Part shown: positions 26,501-32,400 of the stretch, in pieces | How the letters are laid out: each line of letters opens with the position of its first letter | How positions within the stretch are numbered: position 1 is the stretch's first letter | NCBI GenBank assembly: GCA_035578175.1 | Contig: JAQMRL010000002.1 | Coordinates: 129,644,171-129,708,170, forward strand | Reading direction: 5' to 3' | Source of the DNA: Catonia carolina | Lineage: Eukaryota > Arthropoda > Insecta > Hemiptera > Achilidae | DNA: 64,000 bases | Made by a program: the position numbers and the translations under genes | The notes under the pieces: generated by a model | Seen by the model: only the letters and a program-made list of their open reading frames with translations | Database searches by the model: none | What the model was told of the DNA's origin: nothing

Positions 26501-29500
26501 CTGGTGGTGCGATTAGTAAGAAAGACATAACAGCCATCACACAAAATCTAAATGACATTATAGAACGAATATAACAAAAATTGGTTAAATACCCATTATC
26601 TGGTGGTGCGATTAGTAAGAAAGACATAACAGCCACCACACAAAATCTAAATGACATTATAGAACGAATATAATAAAAATTGGTTAAATACCCATTATCT
26701 GGTGGTGCGATTCGTACTCTCACTGCTTTGGAAGCCGCATTACAATTTCTTGGCGATAAGGAATGTTTAGGTGAACGACTATTAAGCTGAACCAACGGAA
26801 ACACTCCAACACCAGAATATTTCGGCTGGTGTGTAACACCATCTCTTACACTCCCTTTTTGCGCAACTCTGCTTGAAAAACCCATACTGCTCACATCAGC
26901 TGTTAATCTATAACAAAAGTAAAAAAAAAATATTATCCAACAATGGATACACATAAAAAAGCCACTTTCCCCTAATGAAAAACTCACATCTAACGGTTGT
27001 TCTGAAACCAGATGGCATGTTTGCAGCTGAATTTTCAATCTTAAGTGTATTGAAAAAATAATTAAAAGAGACAATGATAATTTTAAAGAAAATAATAGTA
27101 CAAATAGTTATATAATCAATACAATACAGCTGTTAAAAATACCTATATAGGATGTTTGATAAAATAGTAAATGTATTTCTATAAAAATATACAGTTCATT
27201 CCATTTATTTTTGAAACTGATGTAAAAAACTTTCTTCTCTGCTATCGGCTGTATACGTAATTGAAGCTACAGAAAATGCCGCAAGCCCTTCCATCTGCAA
27301 AACTTATACACATAAACAATAGTTGAAATTGTATTTCATCGCAAAACAGAACATTGTTCAAAGAAGACAAAGCACTGAACACAAGAAGCTTTAAAGTATT
27401 ACTGTAAAAGAAACGGACTCACGCACAATATGTAGAATATTATCAACACGACTCACTACAGGTGCCAGTCACACTAATCTCATTCTTCTAAATATACACT
27501 CATATGATTTGTTAACAAGAGTTCCAAAATTAAGCGGAATGAACTACCAATAATAGATAGTGAAAGGAGACTGAAAAGTGGAGAACACTACAAGAACTTC
27601 AAGATGTCTGACAAAATAAAGAAAGAGACAGTAGCATTCAACAAGTACTTATTACGAATAAATTCTCAAAGAATCTCCAAAACAATTTTGAATATTTTTA
27701 TAACAGACCTAAAACCATTAATAAATTAATTATTAAAGAGAACAACAATGTTCAAGATACATAGTTAACACCTGAAGGTGTAAAAAAAATAGAGATGTAC
27801 TTAGGAAACATTAAGGTTTTGACACTAAAATATAATGTTAAAGTTCCAAAATTAAAACTCAAAACCGTTCGAAATTGTTACAGGAATACGACACGAAGAT
27901 AGTTTATCACTAACTTTATTAACATCATTTTAGATAAAATACGAACAGTCCCTTCAAAGGGCCTAGAACAGTGGACTGACTAAAGTGATCCTATGCGGCC
28001 ATAAAATATAATAACTGCATTAAGAGTTATCTTACGTAAATTCTACTACATTCAAATCTTTAACAATTTGACAGATTTGTTCTTTCATTTACCCTTTCGC
28101 TGCTATTCCTGTATATATAAGTTCCGCGCTGTAACTTTCACTTGCGGTTCACATATTCTTACTATTTATTTTGTAATCTTCCTTTTAGCGGTTTAACTTA
28201 TGCTGCTATCTATCGCCTATAGATAGTACTGAAATTGCTTCATTCCACATTTAATATTTACAACTGATTTTCTAGCCACACTGTAAATACTAGCATGTAC
28301 TACAGGGTGATTTTTTTAGTCCTGTTACCCAATTGTTAATGTCTGGTAATGATTTTCTAAGAAAGGGATATTTTGTTTTGTGACACAAAGTTGGTAGCCC
28401 TACTCAACCGGTATAGATACGACAGTTTGAGTTGATTCTCCTTGAGTTGCGTAAAATTTTGTCGTGTTTCCAGTTGTGTTAAGAACAGAATGTCTTTTAC
28501 CCTAGAACAACGGGTTTTCATTCTTGAACAATATTTTGCTACAAAATTGTATGCGAGTGTAAAAGAATCATTTCAAATTAAATTTTTTGGTGTTCCTCCA
28601 CTCTATTCTAGTCAATTTCTAGGCTAACTAACTGATTTTTAGAGGCAGGTATTGTTTGCAGCAGAAAACGTAGTGGTCAACCAACTCTCTTGACAGATGA
28701 CGTTAAGAGAATGAGAAAACAAGATTGCTCAATTCTCCATGGAAAAGTTTACAAAAACTTTCCTCGCATGTTGATTTGTCATGTTCGAGTGCTCAGAAAG
28801 CTGCTAAAAAATTGAAATTGTATCCGTATCACATACGGTTAGTTCTAGAGCTTCAGCCTCCAGATTTAAACAAGAGATTGTTTTAGGATAAAAGTCATTC
28901 TGTTCATAGCACGACCGGAAATGGCACAAAATTTTACACAGCTCAAGGAGAATCAACTCACACTGCCATATCCACACTGGTTGAGTAGGGCTACCAACTT
29001 AGTGTCGCAAAACAAAATTTATTTTTTTTAGAAAAATATTACCAGACATTAACAATTGGTAACAGGACTAAAAAATCACCCTGTAGGATTTTGGTAACTA
29101 ATATTTTTTTATATTTATGATAACCTCTTTCTCTGTTACATACACATTGTGCAGTTAAGTTTTACTGCATGTTATTTTTGTTTAATTCAACTTGACTTTT
29201 AACTGAACTGGGATCTAATGACAAATGTATACTTTGTTTAATCCCTTCGTTTTTTATAATGTGGACATTGTACCCATTTATTAGTGTTTTTTGTAAAAAA
29301 TATTCTTTAAGGGTTTAAGTTTTATTAACTAACTAGTTTTAAATATATTTACAGGACTTAGTCTAGTATTAATATTACAAATCGTTTATCAGACTTAGTG
29401 AGAACAAAATTGTTGATTTCCAAACTCAGTAAATGATTTCTCAAAACACTGTCTCCAATTCAGTAGTAAAAGGGTTATTGAGTATACATCTTATGTTTTA

Positions 29501-31221
29501 CCCTTGAGACATCTTGGAAGAATTAAAAAATGAAACAAAAGTAAATAAGACGTTATGTTCAAAGTGGTACATTGCTACATAAGGAAAGCAAAGAAATTGG
29601 GTGCCTGACTAAAACACCTGATCACAGGAATATACAGCAACAGCACCTAATTAGGTATTTAAGGTTATAAAATTGAATCACATGAGGAAACACAACCTCC
29701 TCTATAAATCTATTTTAAAACGAGTTTTCCACAAATATATACACTAGTCTTGAAAAGATCTATGTTAAAAACAAATTAGGTTAGCTGCATTAAGATGATC
29801 AAAATGACAAGACAACAAAACAATTGTCTTGTACAGTTAACCATAAAAAAAATTTTTTGCTACAAAAAATTCACATAGAATGTGGCACTTTTAGAAACAT
29901 CTGTGATTAAAATTGAGAAGTGATAACTAACCAAACAATTTTTATTTTAACAAATTCTAACCTATCTAGTTATTTGTTTAAAATAACAAGGGACATTTGA
30001 TAAAAATTATATTATCTTTTCTTAAATTAAACATAACCTTAAGACAAGAAATAATGTACACAATGATGTAGCCTTATGTTTGCACTTCAACACACAAGAT
30101 TGTTCTCATTGTATAATTTAATTTAGGAAGCGTGTATCAATGACAGAAACATAAAATTCCTGTCACCTTCTTATCTTCCATTAGAATATTATAAGTTTCA
30201 CGTCATAATCCTCCCATTAAATATGCTAGGTTGTTTTATATTTATTCTCACACGATTATAAGCTCTGCAAGAAGTCTGTGATGTTCATTTATAATGTTAC
30301 AAATATTGGTGGAATGAAAAAAGAAAACACATCACAGAAATGAGTAAAAATAAAAAATCAACCTAACCTACATTTGGAGGGAGAATAAAAAGTGGTTAAC
30401 AAAAATTTACATAAAACCATAATATATCTGTTACTGAATATAAAATGTTTATAGACAATAAATTACAAATACTCCTGTTTCATTTACCGAATTAGAATTG
30501 TCATACAGTCCCATATAACGATAACAAAAATCTCGGTAAATCTAACTGAACTGCTGAATTTTTAAACTGGCAGACTCAATAATCAAACACATAAACAACT
30601 AGGAAAAAACACAATGGATTACACTACTTACTCGGCATTTAGACTAGTGTTAAATCTAGTAGACACAAGCAAAGGCCCTGCAACACTCTGAACATTTCTA
30701 GGAACAGATTTAGGAGAGAAGGCGACTTCTCGGTCCTTATCGCACCAGGAAGGCGAACACCTTTCCTCAACTTCATTAAGTCTTTTTCTCTGTTTATCAA
30801 ATTCATTTTTAGATAGCCCCAAAGGAGTACTATGTAAACTGCAGTTATTGAGAGGCATTATAAAACTATCAGGAAGTTTTTGCTCGTTACACAATGGATT
30901 ACGCGAAATGAGGTTAGGGCTTGATCTCCGTTTGTCTGTAAAAATTAAGCTGTGGTTTTTCACAATACCGTTACTATGAAGCTGTCTGTGTTGAGAAGAT
31001 AAAGTCTGGTTACTCTGGTGGAATAAATTAACTGCAGAAGCATAAGATGATTCTATCCAAAGACGTATCGAGGCCACATGAACACTCAAAGGTAAACCAC
31101 AGAAATACACAAGACCCGTTAATACGACACACAACACACTAAAAATTAAAGATATAGGAAAAAATAAAAACCCAGTAACTGTACATATTACGAACACTAC
31201 AATATGTTGAATTTTCCACAT
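1893..31221 (-). CDS. POM121: POM121-like FG nucleoporin (nine exons found, 3' end missing)
   Basis: This is a spliced minus-strand gene: 30632-31221, 26692-26907, 17677-17791, 16691-16782, 13869-14035, 12599-12708, 10032-10386, 4671-6941 and 1893-1964. All junctions are GT-AG and the phases agree throughout, giving 3,988 coding bases (about 1,330 codons). The order is a hydrophobic membrane-anchor N-terminus, a basic/Ser-rich middle (KRKAH, RKRIHS) and a long FG-repeat C-terminus with many FG, FGS and FGG units. That order is known for the pore-membrane nucleoporin POM121, which anchors the nuclear pore in the envelope and binds karyopherins through its FG repeats. The name rests on architecture plus partial motif similarity, so another anchored FG nucleoporin is possible. 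The final coding exon was not found. Introns 2, 4, 6, 7 and 8 are loaded with transposons. Confidence 0.8.
2607..2933 (-). mobile_element. tRNA-derived SINE
   Basis: Minus-strand reading gives an A-box-like TGGTCTAAAGG (2911-2921), a B box GGTTCAAATCC (2843-2853), a unique body and an A-rich tail (T run 2607-2615 on the plus strand). Between the boxes sits a 27-nt palindrome (2871-2897) with 13-bp arms, which lengthens the tRNA-like head. The head no longer folds as a normal tRNA, so it is not annotated as a tRNA gene. Confidence 0.65.
3994..4391. mobile_element. piggyBac-type MITE
   Basis: TTAA flanks both sides (3990-3993, 4392-4395), the known piggyBac target duplication. The ends are CTCTTTCCACTCGTATGTCA on the left and, reverse-complemented from the right, CCCTTTCCACTCACATTTTT. 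The element is 398 bp with no transposase, so it is non-autonomous. It lies in POM121 intron 8. Confidence 0.65.
4671..6941 (-). CDS. POM121: POM121 exon 8 (FG-repeat domain)
   Basis: This 2,271-base exon encodes about 756 residues, nearly all Ser/Thr/Ala/Asn/Gln-rich spacer with dozens of FG dipeptides (SLFG, VFGS, FNFG, FSFG). This is the natively unfolded permeability-barrier type of FG domain. Near its start KSILR is followed about nine residues later by KTVTF. Near its end is a run of nine Asn encoded by an ATT/AAT microsatellite at about 4697-4725. The exon begins at 6941 after a polypyrimidine-CAG acceptor and completes an Asp codon with exon 7; the donor is GTAAGT at 4670. An ORF reading past the donor to 4468 is intron read-through. 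Overlapping plus-strand ORFs are shadows. Confidence 0.88.
6942..10031 (-). other. POM121 intron 7
   Basis: This 3.1-kb AT-rich intron contains one recognisable pogo/Tigger-type element (8840-9640). I saw no exon or RNA gene in 6942-8839 or 9641-10031. Confidence 0.55.
8840..9640 (+). mobile_element. pogo/Tigger-like DNA transposon, internally deleted
   Basis: TA flanks both ends (8838-8839, 9641-9642). The terminal inverted repeats are CAGTGGACCCTCACATTACG and, from the right, CAGTAGGCCCTCACATTACG. Inside, from 9211 on the plus strand, a broken frame reads MGPKSCTKSKISIKEKQEI and then, after a frameshift, INELVRQYGYSQSTISTIVK. This is the N-terminal psq-type helix-turn-helix of pogo/CENP-B-like transposases. 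The DDE domain is missing, so the element is non-autonomous. Confidence 0.75.
10032..10386 (-). CDS. POM121: POM121 exon 7
   Basis: A 355-base exon (acceptor TTTATAG, donor GTATGT) enters in phase 0 and leaves one base into a codon. It encodes a polar, acidic linker ending with DPGRRLKDMLAAIDGSG just before the FG domain. I recognise no catalytic or folded domain; it is assigned by frame continuity with exons 6 and 8. Confidence 0.8.
10738..10878 (+). repeat. Unclassified interspersed repeat, copy A, left part
   Basis: The block around TTTCAGCAGACATGTCG matches 42575-42600 in copy B, and the sequence then continues as in B. The copy is interrupted at 10878/10879 by the 1.4-kb inverted-repeat element and resumes at 12279. 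Other copies: 42190-43070 (+), 37790-38515 (-), 52690-53190 (+). Confidence 0.6.
11020..11570. repeat. Internal long inverted repeat
   Basis: The left arm (about 11020-11120) runs from ATACAAACAATTTATTTAC through an ATT/TTA microsatellite to ACGTCAT. The right arm (about 11470-11570) is its reverse complement. The arms are about 100 bp with about 350 bp between them, so a large hairpin could form next to the tRNA-like gene. Confidence 0.7.
11601..11673 (-). tRNA. tRNA-Lys (CTT) or near-intact copy
   Basis: The minus-strand 73-mer starts GCTCGGCTAGCTCAGTCGG (A box TAGCTCAGTCGG), has anticodon CTT in the loop CTCTTAA, a B box GGTTCGAGCCC, and ends with GTTGGGC plus discriminator G. The acceptor stem GCTCGGC/GTTGGGC still pairs with wobble. 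The anticodon stem has one mismatch (TTAGA against TCTCA, where the common form has TGAGA). It could be a working gene or a copy mobilised inside the surrounding transposon. It ends without encoded CCA, as expected in eukaryotes. Confidence 0.75.
12279..12520 (+). repeat. Unclassified interspersed repeat, copy A, right part
   Basis: This resumes the repeat after the insertion. The blocks CACCTAACTTAAGTTCCAAG, then AAAAACATGTTTTTT, then TTTCATGTGAAAATAATTC occur in the same order in copy B at 42828-43040. Confidence 0.6.
12599..12708 (-). CDS. POM121: POM121 exon 6
   Basis: A 110-base exon (acceptor TTTATTTCAG, donor GTATGT) encodes AVDWSRSTTPVSGKLLK, then NVSPVTRISPPTS, ending EE. It is basic and Ser/Thr/Pro-rich, as expected for the nucleoplasmic linker. 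It enters in phase 1, matching the single G at the end of exon 5. Confidence 0.78.
12709..13868 (-). other. POM121 intron 5
   Basis: A 1.16-kb intron. I saw no recognisable gene or repeat apart from short homopolymers. Confidence 0.45.
13869..14035 (-). CDS. POM121: POM121 exon 5 (basic segment)
   Basis: A 167-base exon, phases 2 in and 1 out. It encodes NKRGRDDSPRSSEEVKRQRR and, later, KPPHLMKGTKRKAH. Clusters of Lys/Arg (KRQRR, KRKAH) are candidate nuclear localisation signals; vertebrate POM121 is known to carry NLSs that recruit importins. Acceptor TTTAACAG, donor GTAACA. Confidence 0.8.
14494..14665 (-). mobile_element. tRNA-derived SINE, same family as 50821-51007
   Basis: On the minus strand: tRNA-like head with GGCGTAGTTGGTAACATTC (A-box region), B box GGTTTGAATCC (14603-14613), body TTTCATCCTTCACCGTCTGC, and an A-rich tail. 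The plus-strand element at 50821 shares head, body and tail nearly base for base, which shows that it is a SINE family. Confidence 0.75.
15181..15996 (+). mobile_element. piggyBac-derived element with transposase N-terminus relic
   Basis: TTAA lies at both sides (15177-15180, 15997-16000). The ends are CCCTTCCTGGGC on the left and CCCTTGTCGGGC read from the right. The subterminal region repeats GGTTAATGGATATATCC-like units three or four times (15190-15310). Inside, 15545-15630 reads NENEIRECLDDDDFSDLESV, resembling the acidic N-terminus of piggyBac transposases. The catalytic core is absent, so this is an internally deleted copy in POM121 intron 4. Confidence 0.7.
16691..16782 (-). CDS. POM121: POM121 exon 4
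   Basis: A 92-base exon (acceptor TGCTTGTAG, donor GTAAGT) encodes VDEEEDDKVKRQKKENYDEN and then TPKVCLDGGL. A short acidic block is followed by KRQKK. Phase 0 in and 2 out, consistent with exons 3 and 5. Confidence 0.78.
17677..17791 (-). CDS. POM121: POM121 exon 3
   Basis: A 115-base exon (acceptor ACATTTTAG, donor GTAACT) encodes PFGGLENTILSTSTNGDESM followed by KSVLQVLKEMSRKRIHSQ. The first base completes the Gly codon left by exon 2, giving APPDNG-PFGG. The helical LQVLKEMSRKR stretch is reminiscent of the short conserved helix of POM121 proteins; that is a family inference. Confidence 0.8.
17892..19730 (-). mobile_element. RTE-like non-LTR retrotransposon, truncated and rearranged
   Basis: The minus-strand reverse transcriptase ORF (18153-19316) and its frameshifted C-terminus (17902-18160) end in a short GAT/ATG tail at about 17892-17900. 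The upstream endonuclease domain is absent. Upstream of the RT, 19330-19730 is a GC-richer block, possibly 5' UTR. The junction at 19311-19333 is a 23-bp near-palindrome (CCATTGAGATC, A, GATCTCAATGG), suggesting a rearranged 5' end. It lies in POM121 intron 2, same strand. Confidence 0.7.
17902..19316 (-). pseudogene. LINE reverse transcriptase with a frameshift
   Basis: About 387 codons of RT begin at 19316 with the fingers region (GKNRKACGLDGLRMELLKYG). They continue with AFIDFEKAFDSVNR, GVRQGCSLSPTLFNIYID and the catalytic YADD (LLYADDQ). The frame ends prematurely at a run of seven A (plus 18155-18161). One base fewer would continue it into the RTE-type C-terminal segment (ATAGYNRL, then RGRPLRRWVPEQ). 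With no endonuclease and a broken frame it is not functional. A second fragment of the same family lies at 60171-60392. Confidence 0.8.
19731..20292 (-). other. POM121 intron 2 remainder
   Basis: AT-rich sequence between the RTE-like element and the 99-bp array. I recognise nothing here. Confidence 0.4.
20293..20483 (-). repeat. Distal end of the 99-bp tandem array (about 2 units)
   Basis: One diverged and one nearly canonical copy of the 99-bp unit found at 24912-26711. The second stops at ATTAT (20479-20483), exactly where the LINE tail begins. The phase continues with the block on the other side of the LINE, so this is one array split by an insertion. Confidence 0.9.
20902..23742 (-). CDS. 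LINE ORF2: endonuclease-reverse transcriptase
   Basis: 946 codons, uninterrupted. The N-terminal apurinic-type endonuclease domain shows YYQNVRGLRTK, VLTETWLND and RGGGVLIAV, then IIVGDFNL. The reverse transcriptase follows from about residue 450: KSSGPDNIPPYIIK, WKVARITPIFKSGD, YLDFKKAFDRVNHDIL, GVPQGSKLGPLLF and the catalytic FADD. This protein nicks the target and copies the element RNA. It starts 126 bases downstream of the ORF1 stop. It is unrelated to the host gene whose intron it occupies. Confidence 0.92.
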   Translation of the reverse strand: MNVIKLYYQNVRGLRTKTKDFYLSILNESYDVIVLTETWLNDIINDGELFDDRYLVFRCDRDYDLTGLSRGGGVLIAVLKSNPCIKVTLSNVSAQERYECVQVKLLLPGYTVYLAAVYFSPFSDLSDFTNFLDELENNINLIHSDNIIVGDFNLGEINSPNYRLENGSSKAKRLYNTMSLLNLNKCNNVFNAYGKQLDLILSSVSMVTRREVYPVLEEDLHHPALVSDIKLPKVSRFAPSNISYRNYKRANFFQLYQMLKLSDWDILYTFNDINLAVDCFYNFLYKAIHANVPECKKVIKSKYPTWFDRRLIQKIKLKNKLSRKRKFSHYYENRFRQLRACLKWEISQAYKNYIEILQDDVHSNIKHFWNFVNNKRANRSEQSVFITGNQELKEEEVAQGFADYFCSVYEGQNVVNNTTPENLNVKVGLDLINLESINENDVTEAVRKLKPTKSSGPDNIPPYIIKGCADILIKPIQFLCNLSLRTNTFPSKWKVARITPIFKSGDRNEVSNYRPIAIINSLAKVFEHIIHANIFKQVKGLISPVQHGFMPGRSTVTNLLKFTQDVSYMLDNRLRTDVIYLDFKKAFDRVNHDILLMKMEKIGFTKNLILFFNSYLKNRSLYVRFRNNCSRNFSNSMGVPQGSKLGPLLFLLLINDLPLSVHNSVCILFADDMKLYKHIYNFDDCKLLQKDLDNVYLWCEINHLELNINKCKYMIFSNQINFHIFDYSVKNEKLDLVHEIRDLGVLIDSKLTFKQHIHMIVNNGYRLLGFIFRNTKQFDGIEVPIRLFEALVRSRLEYAAIVWNPHHLNYIDSIEKIQNRLLRLLYYKKYGMSCPLGFSTETMRRIFDIKSLEVRRNVMCMQLLYKILNNKVDLEDIVKNIFYYVPFVRSRTFNLFYLPKVNTVQYSNTFLIRTLSFFNKFKLELDPFFDNYEQFSSKCYQALTNQ
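23869..24816 (-). CDS. LINE ORF1: PHD-finger and coiled-coil RNA-binding protein
   Basis: 315 codons. Residues about 4-55 form a C4HC3-type PHD finger (CGKC, CSAC, YFHSAC, WKCENC). A coiled coil follows (QEIIQKQNEIIEQLRDENKR), then an RRM-like/basic region typical of LINE ORF1 proteins (LEIYGVPETPNEDV, then VCHRLRK and IIVRFVRR). PHD-bearing ORF1 proteins are known in CR1/Jockey-type LINEs, where ORF1 packages the element RNA. Confidence 0.88.
   Translation of the reverse strand: MSSCGKCFKSINRVTKDKIQCSACKSYFHSACVGLTETEIKFLSESDQSWKCENCVVERRRSMSCPSEESVRLDMNDIRKMFGELEKKIFQGQTNLERDLGASLNLCHDKLDDNNRILTNQQEIIQKQNEIIEQLRDENKRLCKKVNDLTIRLDDSEQYSRANSLEIYGVPETPNEDVVQIVGEVGKALGFQVNESMIDVCHRLRKTNNRPTPGIIVRFVRRLDKEKVLEKRRIKRNLSTRDLGFNTDTPVYVNQSLAPGRRILFAKTKLVKNEFKCKYLWIDRSGKIKIRKDEQSRVFIVSSDEELSKVKEALK
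24912..26711 (-). repeat. 99-bp tandem array (18 units) repeating the exon 2 / intron 2 boundary
   Basis: The motif ATTATCTGG recurs every 99 bp from 24912 to 26694, 18 exact periods. Read on the minus strand, each unit contains ATCGCACCACCAGATAATGG, identical to the last 20 coding bases of POM121 exon 2, then the donor GTATTT and about 79 bases of intron. Units alternate between two variants (YY with MFF, CY with MSF in translation), suggesting a 198-bp dimeric amplification. No unit has a stop in the exon 2 frame, so a 752-codon ORF (27074-24816) runs through. Units differ by a few percent at most, so the array is young. Two units have donor GTTTTT instead of GTATTT. Confidence 0.93.
26692..26907 (-). 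CDS. POM121: POM121 exon 2
   Basis: A 216-base exon (acceptor TTTGTTATAG). It encodes LTADVSSMGFSSRVAQKGSV, KYSGVGVFPLVQL, SPKHSLSPRN and finally VRIAPPDN plus GG. The donor GG|GTATTT at 26692/26691 was chosen because it gives the phase exon 3 needs and lies at the first 99-bp unit. Downstream units offer identical donors in the same phase, so the natural 3' end of this exon may be ambiguous or variable. Confidence 0.8.
27235..27560 (+). repeat. Diverged interspersed repeat shared with 56650-56960 (-)
   Basis: Blocks shared in order: AAGCACTGAAC, CACTAATCTCATTCTTC and ACACTCATATGATTTGTT. They also occur on the minus strand at about 56690-56880. No coding sequence is recognisable and the class is unknown. 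Confidence 0.45.
27561..28302 (-). other. POM121 intron 1, unremarkable
   Basis: AT-rich intron sequence; nothing recognised. Confidence 0.4.
28303..29083 (+). mobile_element. Non-autonomous mariner-like element with DUF4817-type N-terminus relic
   Basis: TA flanks (28301-28302, 29084-29085). The ends are CAGGGTGATTTTTTTAGTCC on the left and its near reverse complement on the right. The inverted similarity extends about 110 bp (left TTGGTAGCCCTACTCAACC, right GGTTGAGTAGGGCTACCAA). Inside, from 28490 plus, MSFTLEQRVFILEQYF resembles the helix-turn-helix start of DUF4817-bearing transposases; the frame then breaks and the catalytic domain is gone. Intron 1 of POM121. Confidence 0.72.
29084..30631 (-). 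other. POM121 intron 1, remainder
   Basis: A 1.5-kb AT-rich stretch next to exon 1. I recognise no gene, tRNA or clear transposon end. Confidence 0.4.
30632..31221 (-). CDS. POM121: POM121 exon 1 (start codon, membrane anchor)
   Basis: 590 coding bases from the ATG at 31221. Residues about 6-45 are strongly hydrophobic (VVFVICTVTGFLFFPISLI, then VLCVVLTGLVYFCGLPL), one long or two short transmembrane segments. About 150 polar, basic, Ser-rich residues follow (DKRRSSPNLISRNPLC, FDKQRKRLNEVEE). This matches the known POM121 layout of an N-terminal pore-membrane anchor and a nucleoplasmic tail. It is the first Met of the frame. Donor GTAAGT at 30631. Confidence 0.82.
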
Positions 31222-31296
31222 TATTTAGGCTGATTCGTTCATGTTTGTATGAATTAGATTTCAATGTAAAACAACACCACTTCCTAACGCGCCATC
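31222..31296. promoter_or_regulatory. Short divergent promoter region
   Basis: Only 75 bp separate the POM121 start codon from a plus-strand ATG that opens a candidate exon. The sequence CGCGCCATCATGGCGGAT at its right edge contains a CCAT/ATGGCGG motif like that bound by YY1-type factors at TATA-less metazoan promoters. No TATA box is obvious. A bidirectional promoter is an inference. Confidence 0.4.
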
Positions 31297-31353
31297 ATGG
31301 CGGATGCACAATTGCAAGGCTCCGTTCATAGATTACTTTCCAACGAAGATAGG
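31297..31353 (+). CDS. Candidate first coding exon of an unidentified divergent gene
   Basis: ATG in good context (ATCATGGCGG) opens 19 codons, MADAQLQGSVHRLLSNEDR, ending exactly at a consensus donor GTAAGTA at 31354. The local GC content, position opposite POM121 and splice site support a real exon. I do not recognise the protein and found no second exon. Confidence 0.45.
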
Positions 31354-32179
31354 GTAAGTAAAAAAAACTTCTTTGGAACGAGTTATACAACTGTACTCCT
31401 GTATACCAAACAATTTTTTTAATTTACGCCTTCTACTGGCTCTGTTCAGCATTATAACTTCTAAGAATTACATAGTATGAAGAATTATAATGGAGTGGTA
31501 TTGGTTTATTCATCTTGATAGAATTTCTAAAAGAATTGGGTATATACTACTATAGGCCAAACTAAAGATTTTAAATTTATGCCTTACACTGTAAAACATT
31601 CTAATTACTAGGAAACGCCTAATATTAAAAATTATACTCATTGTGGTAACGGTCACTTTAATTATGACAAAACTCAAGTGTACGCACTGCAGCTTCTACG
31701 AATCGGTCCAATCTTTGATTTTTGTTCGGTCATTCGCACCTATGACGTAAAGAGGCCTCCTCCGCAATGATTCGTATCCAGTTAGATTCAAAATCTTTTC
31801 AAATACTGATTTGATACCATGTAAAAGGGAAGGTAGAAGTTCTCAGAACAAAGTCTTAAACTGTTTGAAAGAAAGTCCTCAGTATATGGGCTTCTGGTTG
31901 TACTATAAACATTTATCTCCAAAGATATTTTGACCCACTGAAGTACCCTACCAAGTAGCGTATCTGCAACAATTTGACTGAGTTTTTGAATAATTAACTA
32001 GACTTTCAGTCAAATAAATAGTAATTTTTCATAACGTTCCAGTTTCTTGTGGGTTGCCGTTTATGTCTATAAAATTCTAAGCGTCGGTAACTTAAAAATT
32101 TAATTTTAATTTATTTTTCAAATTAAATTAACCAAGGACTACAATTATGTTTACTTTTTATTTCTTACCTTTGTTGTTC
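31354..32179. other. Intergenic or intronic sequence, nothing recognised
   Basis: Follows the candidate exon. No further exon, RNA gene or clear transposon was seen. Confidence 0.35.
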
Positions 32180-32400
32180 ACATTTTTCTTATACTCATTC
32201 ATTCTTTGCACAAATGGTTTTCATCTTCGTCTAACCTTATAGGTGTTGTAGCTCTTTTTGCTTTGATTAACTTACTCTTTCTGGAAACCCCTACGTTCTC
32301 CAATCGATTTTCTAAGCTCTATTCTATCTTGTGCCCATTTTTCTATAGTTTCTCTTTCTATTCCTAGTTTATTAAAATCTCTTTCAACCAAATATTTCTA
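32180..32400 (-). pseudogene. RTE-like LINE C-terminal fragment
   Basis: Minus-strand reading from 32400 gives VERDFNKLGIERETIEKWAQ, then DRIELRKSIGERRGFQK. This resembles the WxxxVExDLxxLGI...AQDRxxWR C-terminal signature of RTE-type polyproteins. Short and decayed. Confidence 0.45.

Noticed and set aside
24912..26711. CRISPR-like array
   Set aside because: Units are contiguous 99-bp repeats without unique spacers, in an animal genome.
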